This document shows, in pieces, positions 9,044-17,618 of a stretch of DNA of 64,000 nucleotides (position 1 is the stretch's first letter; the number at the start of each line of letters is the position of its first letter). The notes under the pieces are model-generated. The model had not been told where the DNA came from and made no database searches. It saw nothing but the letters and a program-made list of their open reading frames with translations. The DNA is from Allopusillimonas sp048270225 (GTDB lineage: Bacteria; Pseudomonadota; Gammaproteobacteria; Burkholderiales; Burkholderiaceae_B), in assembly GCA_048270225.1 (NCBI GenBank), contig JBLWTG010000006.1, positions 62,001 through 126,000 on the forward strand. The letters run 5' to 3'. The position numbers were made by a program, and so were the translations under genes.

Positions 9044-9068
9044 ATACAGTACCGAACTGGTACTATAT
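9044..9068. promoter_or_regulatory. 25-bp palindromic operator of the suf operon
   Basis: A near-perfect dyad: ATA (9044), AGTACC (9048-9053), five central bases, GGTACT (9059-9064), TAT (9066-9068). Its total length of 25 bp and its ATA...TAT ends match the general form of the IscR type 1 site. A TTGATC (9037-9042) with TACTAT 18 bases later would place the site across the promoter, fitting repression by the Rrf2 protein encoded 29 bp downstream. Recognition by that protein is inferred. Confidence 0.65.
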
Positions 9069-9096
9069 GGCAATAGTAATAGGCCGGAGGTAGTAC

Positions 9097-9594
9097 GTGC
9101 TGCGCATCAGCAAAATCATGGATTACGGCACCCTTGTGCTCACGCACATGGCGGGTGCGCCTGCGCGCGTATTCAGTGCGGCAGACCTGGCCGCCACATT
9201 GGGCCTTGGTCAACCTACCGTCAGCAAAATACTCAAGCTGCTGGGCCAGCAAGGGCTGGTACGCAGCAGCCGCGGCGCGCGCGGCGGCTACACACTGAGC
9301 CGGCCGGCAGAAGACATCAGCGTCGCTGATGTGGTCGATGCCCTGGAGGAACAGCCTTTTGGCCTGACCGAATGCACAGCCCTGCCTGGCGCCTGTAGCG
9401 TCGAAGCCGGCTGTCATATACGCAGCAACTGGCAGCGCATCAATGCCATCGTGCGCCGCACGTTGGAAGACGTCAGCATTGCCGATATGGTGCGGCCCGC
9501 CACGACCGAATTTTCACTGAACCGTCAGCCGCTTCCCCGGCCTGAAACCCATTCCCGCGTGGCACAGGCCACGACATGGAGTCTTCCTGAATGA
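9097..9594 (+). CDS. Rrf2-family SUF system Fe-S assembly regulator
   Basis: A 165-residue Rrf2/IscR-type regulator: helix-turn-helix FSAADLAATLGLGQPTVSKI, wing SSRGARGGYTLSRP, and three cysteines C93, C100 and C106 spaced CX6CX5C, suited to bind a 2Fe-2S or similar cluster. The GTG start at 9097 has GGAGG six bases upstream. The stop overlaps sufB by ATGA, so it is the first gene of the suf operon and should sense Fe-S status and control its own operon through the palindrome at 9044-9068. About 55 residues beyond the cysteine region lack any motif I know. It corresponds to the regulator often annotated as SUF-system regulator rather than true IscR. Confidence 0.88.
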   Translation: MLRISKIMDYGTLVLTHMAGAPARVFSAADLAATLGLGQPTVSKILKLLGQQGLVRSSRGARGGYTLSRPAEDISVADVVDALEEQPFGLTECTALPGACSVEAGCHIRSNWQRINAIVRRTLEDVSIADMVRPATTEFSLNRQPLPRPETHSRVAQATTWSLPE

Positions 9595-11063
9595 ATCCTT
9601 CCACTGAACCCGCAGTCATTTCCGCGGCCGACCCTCTGGAATCGTTTCTTGATCGCGAATATTCGGCCGGGTTTGTGACCGAAATCGAGTCGGTCACGAT
9701 ACCCAAGGGCCTGTCCGAAGACACGATACGCCTGCTTTCTGCAAAAAAGGGCGAGCCTGAATTCATGCTTGAATGGCGGCTTCAGGCTTATCGCCACTGG
9801 CTCACCATGACGCCGCCGCACTGGGCGCAGGTCAGCTTTCCGCCGGTGGATTTCCAGGATATCAGCTATTACTCTGCGCCCAAGAGCAAGAAAGACGGCC
9901 CCAAGAGCCTGGAGGATGTCGATCCCGAACTGCTGCGCACCTACGAAAAACTGGGCGTGCCCTTGCACGAGCGGGCACGCCTTGCCGGCGTGGCCGTCGA
10001 TGCGGTATTTGACTCGGTGTCGGTGGCCACCACATTCCGCAAGCAGCTTGCAGAAGTCGGGGTTATTTTCTGTTCGTTCAGCGAGGCGGTGAAGGAATAT
10101 CCCGACCTCGTTCGCAAGTATCTTGGTTCGGTCGTGCCGCCCGCCGACAACTTCTACGCCGCGCTCAACTCGGCGGTGTTTTCCGACGGGTCGTTCGTAT
10201 TCATACCGAAAGGGGTGCGTTGCCCCATGGAGCTGTCCACCTATTTCCGCATCAATGCGCAGGACACCGGCCAGTTCGAGCGCACGCTTATCGTGGCGGA
10301 AGAGGGCGCGTCGGTCAGCTATCTGGAAGGCTGTACCGCGCCCATGCGCGATGAAAACCAGTTGCACGCCGCTGTCGTGGAGCTGGTCGCGCTGGACGAC
10401 GCCAAAATCAAATACTCCACGGTGCAGAACTGGTACCCGGGCGACAAGGATGGCGTGGGCGGCATCTACAACTTTGTCACCAAGCGCGGCGACTGCCGCG
10501 GCCCCCGTTCGCGCATCTCCTGGACGCAGGTGGAAACCGGCTCGGCCATCACCTGGAAATATCCCAGCGTGATCCTGCGCGGAGATGACTCCGTGGGCGA
10601 GTTCTACTCCGTCGCCCTGAGCAATCATCGCCAGCAGGCGGATACCGGCACCAAGATGATCCATATGGGTCGCAATACACGCAGCACCATTATCTCCAAG
10701 GGGATATCGGCCGGGCACGGCAGCAATGCCTATCGCGGCCTGGTGCGCATTACCCCCAAGGCGGAGAACGCGCGCAACTACACGCAGTGCGACTCGCTGC
10801 TCATCGGAAAGACCTGTGCGGCGCACACCTTTCCCACGATGGAAGTCCAGAACCCCAGCGCAAGCGTCGAGCACGAAGCCACGACCTCCCGCATTGGCGA
10901 AGACCAGCTCTTTTACGCTATGCAGCGCGGCCTGTCGGCCGAAGATGCCGTGTCCATGATCGTCAATGGGTTCTGCAAGGAAGTTTTCAAGGAATTGCCC
11001 ATGGAGTTTGCTGTCGAGGCCCAGAATCTGCTCGGCGTCAGTCTCGAAGGCAGCGTAGGTTAA
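9591..11063 (+). CDS. sufB: SufB, Fe-S scaffold complex subunit
   Basis: A 490-residue SufB, the normal length. Family-specific stretches include FRKQLAEVGVIFCSFSEA, FVFIPKGVRCPMELSTYFRI, VSYLEGCTAPM, and near the C-terminus NYTQCDSLLIG and VEHEATTSRIGEDQL; the cysteine in the TQCDS motif and glutamate of VEHEA are those implicated in cluster assembly in E. coli SufB. Acts in the cytosol as part of SufBC2D, receiving persulfide sulfur from SufS via SufU. It overlaps the regulator by four bases and is 13 bp from sufC. Confidence 0.97.
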   Translation: MNPSTEPAVISAADPLESFLDREYSAGFVTEIESVTIPKGLSEDTIRLLSAKKGEPEFMLEWRLQAYRHWLTMTPPHWAQVSFPPVDFQDISYYSAPKSKKDGPKSLEDVDPELLRTYEKLGVPLHERARLAGVAVDAVFDSVSVATTFRKQLAEVGVIFCSFSEAVKEYPDLVRKYLGSVVPPADNFYAALNSAVFSDGSFVFIPKGVRCPMELSTYFRINAQDTGQFERTLIVAEEGASVSYLEGCTAPMRDENQLHAAVVELVALDDAKIKYSTVQNWYPGDKDGVGGIYNFVTKRGDCRGPRSRISWTQVETGSAITWKYPSVILRGDDSVGEFYSVALSNHRQQADTGTKMIHMGRNTRSTIISKGISAGHGSNAYRGLVRITPKAENARNYTQCDSLLIGKTCAAHTFPTMEVQNPSASVEHEATTSRIGEDQLFYAMQRGLSAEDAVSMIVNGFCKEVFKELPMEFAVEAQNLLGVSLEGSVG

Positions 11064-11076
11064 GGAGAAGTACACA

Positions 11077-11844
11077 ATGCTGAGCATCAAAGATCTGCAC
11101 GCTTCGGTCGAGAACAAATCGATCCTGCGCGGTTTGAACCTGGACGTCAAGGCGGGAGAAGTCCACGCCATCATGGGCCCGAACGGCTCGGGCAAGAGTA
11201 CGCTGTCGCAGGTGCTGGCCGGGCGTGAAGACTATACCGTCACCAAGGGGTCGGTAGAGTGGTTCGACCAGGACCTGCTTTCCATGCCCATCGAGGAGCG
11301 CGCCCGCTCCGGATTGTTTCTGGCTTTCCAGTATCCCATCGAAATTCCCGGTGTTTCAAACGCCTATTTTCTGCGTGCTTCCGTGAATGCCGCGCGGCGC
11401 CATCAGGGGCTGCCGGAGCTGGACGCCATGGATTTCATCAAGCTCGCCAAGGCCGAAATGAAAGCGGTCGGCATGCGCGAAGAGTTCCTGTATCGCTCCG
11501 TGAACGAAGGTTTTTCAGGCGGCGAGAAAAAACGCAATGAAGTCCTGCAGATGATCATGCTTGAACCCAAGCTGGCCATCCTGGATGAAACCGACTCTGG
11601 TCTGGATATCGACGCGCTCAAGGTTGTCGCCGATGGGGTGAACCGCATGCGCTCGCCGGATCGGGCCATGATTGTCATCACACACTATCAGCGCTTGCTG
11701 GACTATATCGTGCCCGACTACGTGCATGTGCTGGCTGGCGGCCGTATCGTCCGTTCGGGCGGGCGCGAGCTTGCGCTCGAACTCGAAGAGCACGGCTATG
11801 GCTGGGTGACGGATGCGCCGGAACAGAAAGGGGCGGCCGCATGA
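11077..11844 (+). CDS. sufC: SufC, ATPase of the Fe-S scaffold complex
   Basis: A 255-residue soluble ABC ATPase with Walker A GPNGSGKST (lysine 40), signature FSGGEKKRNE and Walker B LAILDETDSGLD, typical of SufC, where ETDSGLDID replaces the transporter form. It has no membrane partner; it drives conformational change of SufB-SufD. GGAGAAG lies just before the start. The stop overlaps sufD by ATGA. Confidence 0.97.
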   Translation: MLSIKDLHASVENKSILRGLNLDVKAGEVHAIMGPNGSGKSTLSQVLAGREDYTVTKGSVEWFDQDLLSMPIEERARSGLFLAFQYPIEIPGVSNAYFLRASVNAARRHQGLPELDAMDFIKLAKAEMKAVGMREEFLYRSVNEGFSGGEKKRNEVLQMIMLEPKLAILDETDSGLDIDALKVVADGVNRMRSPDRAMIVITHYQRLLDYIVPDYVHVLAGGRIVRSGGRELALELEEHGYGWVTDAPEQKGAAA

Positions 11845-13142
11845 GCAATCTTCCGTCCTGGGCCGGCGAATACGCCACCCGCCAGGCGGCGGGAGCAGCA
11901 AGCGTACCGGCCTGGCTGTCGACAGTCAGGCAGCGGGCGCTCGAGCGCTTTGGCGATGAAGGCTGGCCCACCGTCAAGCAAGAGGCCTGGCATCACACAT
12001 CGCTTGCGACGCTGCAGCAGCAGGAATTTGCGCTGCCCGAGCAGGCCGGACATGCCGGGATAGTACAGCCTTATACGGACGCAGATCCGGGCTTGTGGAT
12101 GGTTTTTGTCGATGGCATCTACGCACCGGCGCTCTCGCGTCTGGGCACGCTGCCCAGGGGCGTCACCGTCAAGTCGCTGACCCAGGCGCTGGCCGACACG
12201 CCCGAGCTGGTCCAGCAGGCCTTTGGCACGGAAACCGACGGCGCAACGCCTGCCGCGCTGAACCTGGCGTTGGCCTGCGACGGCGCGGTGCTGCATCTGG
12301 AGCGTGGCGCCGTGCTCGAGGACACGTTGCACCTGGTGTTTATCGCGGCCAGCGCCGGCGCGGCGAGTTTTCCGCGCAATCTGGTGGTGGCAGGCGCCGG
12401 GTCGCATGCGACCGTGGTCGAACACTATATCGGGCAGGACAGCGCGGCCAGCTTCACCAGTACAGTCACCCGCCTGGACCTGGATGCTGATGCCCAAGTA
12501 ACGCATCTGAAACTGCAGCGGGAAGACCCGCAGGCATTTCACCTCGGGGCGCTGGACGTTCGCCAGGCAGCGGGGTCGGTGTTCAATTCACACTCCATGT
12601 CGTTTGGCGCAAGGCTTGCCCGCCACGATATTTCCACCGACTTCCAGGGCAAGCACTGCGAGGCCTTGCTCAACGGTCTGTATTATGTAGACGGTCGGCG
12701 TCATGTCGACCATCACACCTGCATCCGGCACAGCCAGCCCGACTGCATCAGCCGGGAGTTTTACCGGGGTGTGCTGGACGGCGCCGCCCGTGGCATTTTC
12801 GGTGGTCGGATATTCGTCGCCCCTGGCGCCGACAAAACAGACGCAGTTCAACGCTCTGACAGCCTGTTGCTGTCGCGCCTGGCCAAGGCGGACTCACGGC
12901 CAGAGCTCGAAATCTACGCCGATGACGTCAAGTGCGCCCACGGCGCCACCGTAGGCCAGCTCGATCCGACCAGTCTGTTTTATCTGCGGGCGCGCGGCCT
13001 GGACGAAGCCCAGGCGCGCCATGTGCTCACCTACGCTTTCGCTGCCGAGGCGATTACGCGCATTGCTTCTGAGCCATTGCGCGGACGTGTCGCCGACGCC
13101 ATCAGGGCACTGGCGCCCGCCGAGCTTGGAGATCTTTCATGA
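11841..13142 (+). CDS. sufD: SufD, Fe-S scaffold complex subunit
   Basis: A 433-residue SufB/D-family protein. The N-terminal part is variable (WPTVKQEAWHHTSL is the recognisable start of the family), and the C-terminal beta-helix shows YYVDGRRHVDHHTCIRHSQP, FGGRIFVAPGADKTDA and the ELEIYADDVKCAHGATVGQL segment, whose histidine matches the residue required in E. coli SufD. It pairs with SufB and SufC for cluster assembly and iron entry. Four-base overlaps join it to sufC and sufS. Confidence 0.95.
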   Translation: MSNLPSWAGEYATRQAAGAASVPAWLSTVRQRALERFGDEGWPTVKQEAWHHTSLATLQQQEFALPEQAGHAGIVQPYTDADPGLWMVFVDGIYAPALSRLGTLPRGVTVKSLTQALADTPELVQQAFGTETDGATPAALNLALACDGAVLHLERGAVLEDTLHLVFIAASAGAASFPRNLVVAGAGSHATVVEHYIGQDSAASFTSTVTRLDLDADAQVTHLKLQREDPQAFHLGALDVRQAAGSVFNSHSMSFGARLARHDISTDFQGKHCEALLNGLYYVDGRRHVDHHTCIRHSQPDCISREFYRGVLDGAARGIFGGRIFVAPGADKTDAVQRSDSLLLSRLAKADSRPELEIYADDVKCAHGATVGQLDPTSLFYLRARGLDEAQARHVLTYAFAAEAITRIASEPLRGRVADAIRALAPAELGDLS

Positions 13143-14398
13143 ACGCACCCATGCGTACTCCAGGCAGTGCTGCACTGCTGGATCTGGCCGCCGATTTTCC
13201 CATTCTGTCGCGTCCAATCAAGGGAAAGCGCCTGGCTTATCTGGACAATGGCGCCACCACGCAAAAGCCTGCAGCGGTGATCGAGGCTGAGCGACTGTTC
13301 TATGAGCAGTCGAACGCCAATATCCACCGGGGCGTGCACTGGCTGTCGCAACACTCCACCGATCTGTACGAGCAGGGGCGTGAAAGCGTTCGGCGCCTGC
13401 TCAATGCAGACCGCGCACAGGAAATCGTCTTTACCCGCGGCACCACCGAAAGCATCAATCTGGTCGCCTTCAGCTGGGGCAGGGCAAATATCAAGGCGGG
13501 CGACGAAATCCTTATCACTGCCATGGAGCATCACTCCAATATCGTGCCCTGGCAGATACTGTGCGAGCAGACCGGTGCGCACTTGCGGGTGGCGCCGGTG
13601 ACCGACAGCGGCGAGCTCGATCTGGACGCCTACAAGACATTGCTGAATGCGCGTACGCGGCTGGTCGGCATTGCGCACGTGTCCAATGCGATGGGCACGG
13701 TCAATCCTGTGCAGACGCTGGTGCAGCTGGCCCATGAGGCCGGGGCGCTGGCGCTGGTCGATGGCGCGCAGGCCGTGGCGCATCAGCAGGTGGATGTGCA
13801 GGCGCTGGGCTGCGACTTCTATGCGTTTTCAGGGCACAAGCTGTATGGGCCCACAGGCATAGGTGCGCTGTATGTCCGCTACGATGTGCTCAAGGACATG
13901 CCCCCCTGGCAGGGCGGCGGCGACATGATTTATACCGTCAGCTTTGAAAAAACCACCTATGCCGATGTGCCGCAGCGTTTCGAGGCCGGCACACCCAATA
14001 TTGCCGGTGTGGTGGGCCTGGATGCTGCCATCCGCTATACCGAAACAGTCGGCCTGGACCTGATCGCGGCGCATGAGCAAGCGCTGCTGGATCACGCTAC
14101 CCAGGCGGTGCAAGCCTTGCCGGGCATACGTATCATCGGCACGGCGCCGCACAAGGCGGCCATCCTGTCTTTTCTTGTCGACGGCATTCATCCGCATGAC
14201 CTGGGCACCATTCTCGATACCGAGGGCGTGGCCATACGCGCCGGGCATCATTGCGCCATGCCGTTGATGACCCGTTTTGGCGTGCCGGGCACTGCGCGCG
14301 CCTCGTTTGCGCTATACAACACGCCGGAGGATGTCGAGGCCCTGGTCGCGGCATTGAGCAAGGCACAGAAACTTTTCGGGACTGTTCATGGACACTAA
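13139..14398 (+). CDS. sufS: SufS cysteine desulfurase
   Basis: A 419-residue group II cysteine desulfurase using PLP. The PLP lysine sits in FSGHKLYGPTGIGALY, the cofactor-binding loop in TRGTTESINLVA, and the catalytic cysteine in IRAGHHCAMPLM. It supplies persulfide sulfur from L-cysteine to SufU and then SufB. It follows sufD with an ATGA overlap and overlaps sufU by 11 bp. Confidence 0.96.
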   Translation: MNAPMRTPGSAALLDLAADFPILSRPIKGKRLAYLDNGATTQKPAAVIEAERLFYEQSNANIHRGVHWLSQHSTDLYEQGRESVRRLLNADRAQEIVFTRGTTESINLVAFSWGRANIKAGDEILITAMEHHSNIVPWQILCEQTGAHLRVAPVTDSGELDLDAYKTLLNARTRLVGIAHVSNAMGTVNPVQTLVQLAHEAGALALVDGAQAVAHQQVDVQALGCDFYAFSGHKLYGPTGIGALYVRYDVLKDMPPWQGGGDMIYTVSFEKTTYADVPQRFEAGTPNIAGVVGLDAAIRYTETVGLDLIAAHEQALLDHATQAVQALPGIRIIGTAPHKAAILSFLVDGIHPHDLGTILDTEGVAIRAGHHCAMPLMTRFGVPGTARASFALYNTPEDVEALVAALSKAQKLFGTVHGH

Positions 14399-14840
14399 CG
14401 ACGACCTGAGAGAGCTCTACCAGGAAGTTATTTTCGATCACAATCGCAACCCGCGTAACTTCCATGCGATGGAGCAGGCCAATCATGTGGCGCAAGGTCA
14501 CAACCCGTTATGCGGCGATCAGTTGACGGTCTATGCCCAGGTGGAAGATGGCATCGTCAAGCAGGTCAGCTTCATCGGCCACGGCTGTGCGATTTCGACA
14601 GCGTCCGCCTCCCTCATGACGGAAGCGGTCAAGGGCATGAAGATCGAAGAGGTCGAATCCCTGTTTCAGGACATGCACGCCATGCTTACCGAGGCCCAGC
14701 CAGAGGCCCGCGACTTCGGCAAGCTTGAGGTCTTGTCCGGCGTGCGGGAGTTTCCCGCACGCGTCAAATGCGCAACGCTGGCATGGCATACGCTGCACAA
14801 TGCCATCAACATGGCCAGAGAAACCGCGCGTACCGAATAA
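14388..14840 (+). CDS. sufU: SufU sulfur transfer protein (SUF-type NifU)
   Basis: A 150-residue IscU-fold protein. Conserved cysteines occur in HNPLCGDQL, GHGCAISTASAS and VKCATLAWHTL. The GCAISTASAS form and the inserted helix before the last cysteine are those of SufU, a zinc protein that takes persulfide from SufS, rather than of IscU. No sufE is present in this operon, in agreement with SufU doing that job. The start lies 11 bases inside sufS. Confidence 0.92.
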   Translation: MDTNDDLRELYQEVIFDHNRNPRNFHAMEQANHVAQGHNPLCGDQLTVYAQVEDGIVKQVSFIGHGCAISTASASLMTEAVKGMKIEEVESLFQDMHAMLTEAQPEARDFGKLEVLSGVREFPARVKCATLAWHTLHNAINMARETARTE

Positions 14841-14849
14841 GAGAAGCAC

Positions 14850-15410
14850 ATGAGCTACACACGTCAAGACGTCATCGTCAGCCGGGACTGCCCCGCCGTT
14901 ACGGTTCCATACGGATCGGCCGTCACCATAGAAAAAGGCTGCGAAGCAACGATTACGCAGCAGTTGGGCGGCACATACACGGTGCTGGTTCAGGGCAACC
15001 TATATCGCGTCGAGGGTGTTGATGGCGATGCGCTGGGATTTGAGGCAGCCGAGCCACTGGTGCACAGGCATGAAGGCGAAGGCCCCATCACCGCCCAGGC
15101 CATCGAAGATGCGGCCTGGAGCATGTTGGCCACCTGCTACGATCCGGAAATTCCGGTGGACATCGTGGCCTTGGGGCTGGTCTACAGCTGCGTGGTGACA
15201 CAGCTGGGCGAGGATCAGTTCCGGGTCGAGGCGCAGATGACACTGACCGCGCCCGGCTGCGGCATGGGCACCATGATTGCCGATGAAGCCCGGGACAAGC
15301 TGCTCGCCATTCACGGCGTGCAGGAAGCAACGGTTGATCTGGTCTGGGATCCGCCCTGGAGCCGTGAGATGATCAGTGAGCCGGCCCGTCTGCAACTGGG
15401 CCTGCTCTAG
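14850..15410 (+). CDS. sufT: SufT, Fe-S maturation factor with DUF59/MIP18 domain
   Basis: A 186-residue protein. The first ~70 residues (RDCPAVTVPYGSAVTIEKG, ITQQLGGTYTVLVQGNLYRV) form the SufT-specific beta domain; the remainder is a DUF59 (MIP18/PaaD-like) domain with CYDPEIPVDIVALGLVYSC and MTLTAPGCGMGTMIADEAR. SufT proteins assist delivery of Fe-S clusters to client enzymes. It is nine bases after sufU and is the last gene of the operon; the next gene converges seven bases later. Confidence 0.92.
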   Translation: MSYTRQDVIVSRDCPAVTVPYGSAVTIEKGCEATITQQLGGTYTVLVQGNLYRVEGVDGDALGFEAAEPLVHRHEGEGPITAQAIEDAAWSMLATCYDPEIPVDIVALGLVYSCVVTQLGEDQFRVEAQMTLTAPGCGMGTMIADEARDKLLAIHGVQEATVDLVWDPPWSREMISEPARLQLGLL

Positions 15411-15417
15411 CCGCCGC

Positions 15418-16266
15418 CTACTCTGTGGCGGCTGATGCCCAAGCGCCTGCCTCCCGCGTTGCCGCAGTGATGCTGGGCCAGCCCAATGTCGCGCCACGGG
15501 ATACCGCCGTATAAACCGCAGCGTTGCGGTTATGGACATCCAGCCGCTGATACAGCGCTTCGGCATGGGCCTTGGCCGTGGCGGCTGAAATATTCAGCTG
15601 CCGGCCAACCATTTTCATGGAATGGCCGCGTGCCAGCAAAATAAGCACTTCATACTGCCTGGGCGTCAACCCCAGCATTTCCCATTCTGGATGAGTACTG
15701 CTGGCTTGAACCACAGACTGGCCGGCCTGCGCCTTGCTGTCTTTTCCCAATATGTTTGGATGCGTCAGAAGCTGATGCCCCACAACGTGAGCGGCAGTGG
15801 GTTTTATGGACAATAGGGTGGGGGGAGACGTGCCTGAGGCGTGCTGCGGCCGGGAATTATGCTTTCCATCGCGCAGCCTGTCGGAGGAGATCGGGAAGCT
15901 GGTGCCACCTGCCAGCACCAGTCTGACGCTGGCCTGCAACACTTGAGGCGATGCATGGCGGGACACATAGCCCGAAACGAACTCCGGCAGGCCTTGTGCC
16001 AGCACAGGCATTTCGTCATGATCCGCAAGCAACAGGATGGCGGCGGGAGAATAGGCGGTCAGCGCCGACGCAACCAACTGATGGATGCTGTCAAATGAGG
16101 TGGTGGCCAGCAAGGTGAGATCTGTTTCTGTTTCGCCCGCTTCATGGCTGTTCATTTGCGCATAGTCGGCGCCAGAAATCGTACTGCCTGGAACGATATC
16201 GTGAAGCAATTGTACGAGGCCGAGCCGAAATAACGGATGAGGCTCGACAACAATAATGTTCGGCAT
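15418..16266 (-). CDS. Orphan LuxR-type regulator with degenerate receiver domain
   Basis: A 282-residue protein. Residues 1-115 have a response-regulator receiver fold (NIIVVEPHPLFRLGLVQLL), but the acidic pair is E8-P9 and the position of the phosphoryl-accepting aspartate is A54 (DLTLLATTSF), so ordinary phosphorylation is unlikely. After a long low-complexity linker, residues ~205-260 form a LuxR helix-turn-helix (LTPRQYEVLILLARGHSMK, LNISAATAKAHAEALYQRL). The ATG at 16264-16266 has GGGAG upstream and starts at the natural receiver beginning; an earlier in-frame start adds 40 unlikely residues. No kinase gene is adjacent. Targets unknown; the nearby secreted-protein genes are possible. 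Confidence 0.85.
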   Translation of the reverse strand: MPNIIVVEPHPLFRLGLVQLLHDIVPGSTISGADYAQMNSHEAGETETDLTLLATTSFDSIHQLVASALTAYSPAAILLLADHDEMPVLAQGLPEFVSGYVSRHASPQVLQASVRLVLAGGTSFPISSDRLRDGKHNSRPQHASGTSPPTLLSIKPTAAHVVGHQLLTHPNILGKDSKAQAGQSVVQASSTHPEWEMLGLTPRQYEVLILLARGHSMKMVGRQLNISAATAKAHAEALYQRLDVHNRNAAVYTAVSRGATLGWPSITAATREAGAWASAATE

Positions 16267-16587
16267 GCGTCTGTCTCCCAGGGTAGAAGTCGCCGGTATA
16301 TATTCGAAACGCGCGAGTCGGGCAGGGCGGGGAATGCCTTGCTGTTTTATCTCTGCTGGATAATCGGCATCGGGATTTACCCGCATCTGCCCTGACGTCG
16401 CGTGTCAGTCCATTTAATCGCTGCGTAGGCGTTATGAATTATTTCTATTATGTAAACACGTCGGCACAGGCTTTGTACCGTTTGTGCTATTAGCATTGCA
16501 TATCCCTACTAATTATGCACAAATATTGCTGATTGACCAGATCGGGTAATCAACCATATAGGCTTTGGCGACGTGCATTCAAAGGCC
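16267..16587. other. Spacer upstream of the LuxR-type gene
   Basis: This 321-bp spacer holds the promoter region of the LuxR-type gene. It is AT-rich between about 16430 and 16550, with a long stretch of A/T around 16433-16452. I see no gene or clear operator in it. Confidence 0.5.
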
Positions 16588-17457
16588 TCAATGTATCCAG
16601 CATCCCAGTCGTATTCGTGTTTTTTCTGTATCCCAGTGAAGGGGAATTCGATCGAACCGTTCCGCAAGACACGATGCCCGCAGGCTGTAGCCTGAATGCG
16701 GCAGCCAGCTATCCAGCAATTGATCGTACAGGTCGGAAACGTCGTACGAGTTGCATTCGGCCTTGGTTGTGGCGATTTGTCCGGCCGGCAGCGTGATCTC
16801 GAATGCTTCCCGGGGCTTGAGGGCTGGATCGGAGCCCGCCAGCACCCCGCAGTAATACCGAATAAACGGTTTGGGCACAAACATCGGCATGTCGTAGGTT
16901 AATCCAAAGAACGGACCGCCTGACATCTCCGGCGGCAATTGCCGGAACAGGCGTTCGAAATCATTCCAGCAGACATGCTTTTGTGTCGACAGGCCTTCGT
17001 AGCGCACAGCCCAGAAACGTATCTGAGGCAAGGTCCTGATCGAGACAACGATATCTTTTTTCATGTCCACGCCCCCGCCTTCGGCAGCGCGCTGATTGCG
17101 CCGGGCGATGTAGATGGAGTGCGCCTGGCGGAACTGGTGCGGTGAAATTCCCCAATATCGGGTAAATGCCCGGGTAAATGCCTGCTGGCTGGAAAATCCC
17201 ATGTCGATTGCTATCGAAAACATGGACTGACTGGTATGGGCGATCATGAGTGCGCACCGCCCCATGAGGTTGCGCTGTATGTAATCGCGTGGGGAATGAT
17301 TGAAATCTTTGAGAAAAAGCCGCGCCAGGTGAAAGCGGGTCATGCGCATGTCGTGCGCCAGCTCCTGGATCAGGGCGTCATGCGTGTTGAACTCATTGGA
17401 ATCGTGCAGAATTTTGTGCTCGATTTGAGTAACACAATACTGAATACGTGGGTCCAT
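16588..17457 (-). CDS. AraC family regulator with GyrI-like effector domain
   Basis: A 289-residue protein built like Rob: an N-terminal AraC DNA-binding domain (residues ~5-110, with LIQELAHDMRMTRFHLARLF, GFSSQQAFTRAFTRYWGISP and HQFRQA) followed by a GyrI-like small-molecule-binding domain (RTLPQIRFWAVRYEG, then MFVPKPFIRYYCGV and LPAGQIATTKAEC). The ATG at 17455-17457 begins the first helix; a longer in-frame start lies in AT-rich leader and was not used. Members of this type usually sense drugs or metabolites and activate efflux or stress genes. Its target is unknown. A 594-bp AT-rich spacer separates it from the divergent secreted-protein gene. Confidence 0.85.
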   Translation of the reverse strand: MDPRIQYCVTQIEHKILHDSNEFNTHDALIQELAHDMRMTRFHLARLFLKDFNHSPRDYIQRNLMGRCALMIAHTSQSMFSIAIDMGFSSQQAFTRAFTRYWGISPHQFRQAHSIYIARRNQRAAEGGGVDMKKDIVVSIRTLPQIRFWAVRYEGLSTQKHVCWNDFERLFRQLPPEMSGGPFFGLTYDMPMFVPKPFIRYYCGVLAGSDPALKPREAFEITLPAGQIATTKAECNSYDVSDLYDQLLDSWLPHSGYSLRASCLAERFDRIPLHWDTEKTRIRLGCWIH

Positions 17458-17515
17458 GATTCTTATCCTTATTAGAACTATGCAATAAGAAATAATGTTT
17501 TTCGCAAGGAAAAAC

Positions 17516-17560
17516 AAAATGCGGAGAACTAAAAAAGTTCCTCCCGTTCCGCATTTTTTT
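17516..17560. terminator. Imperfect hairpin with T run in the AT-rich spacer
   Basis: ATGCGG (17519-17524) pairs with CCGCAT (17549-17554), with inner GAACT pairing AGTTC, followed on the + strand by a run of T; the other strand also ends in a T-rich tract. It is 60 bp upstream of the AraC-type gene start, not at the end of any visible gene, so it could insulate the AraC gene, act as its attenuator, or end a small transcript. Confidence 0.5.
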
Positions 17561-17578
17561 AAAAATCTTTTTGCACGT

Positions 17579-17618
17579 CACAAACTGTAAAGTTTATTAA
17601 AAACTAAAAACCTAGAAT
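17579..17618 (+). promoter_or_regulatory. Shared leader block 1 (candidate promoter)
   Basis: CACAAACTGTA at 17579 and CCTAGAAT at 17611 occur again, with the same 32-bp offset, at 19519 and 19551 before another secreted-protein gene. TAGAAT resembles a -10 box, and the upstream block would sit near -35 to -46 as an activator site. No start-point evidence; the distance to the gene start is 433 bp. Confidence 0.4.

Larger units (their letters stand above)
8789..9096. other. Spacer between sau and suf operons
   Basis: This 308-bp spacer holds the sauU terminator (8808-8847) at one end and the suf operator/promoter (about 9037-9068) and GGAGG ribosome site (9086-9090) at the other. I see no gene in the middle 190 bases. 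Confidence 0.6.

Noticed and set aside
9525..11195. Long open frame of 556 codons on the minus strand across sufB
   Set aside because: It is antisense to a clear SufB gene with family motifs throughout; such frames are common opposite GC-rich genes, and the translation has no recognisable motif.
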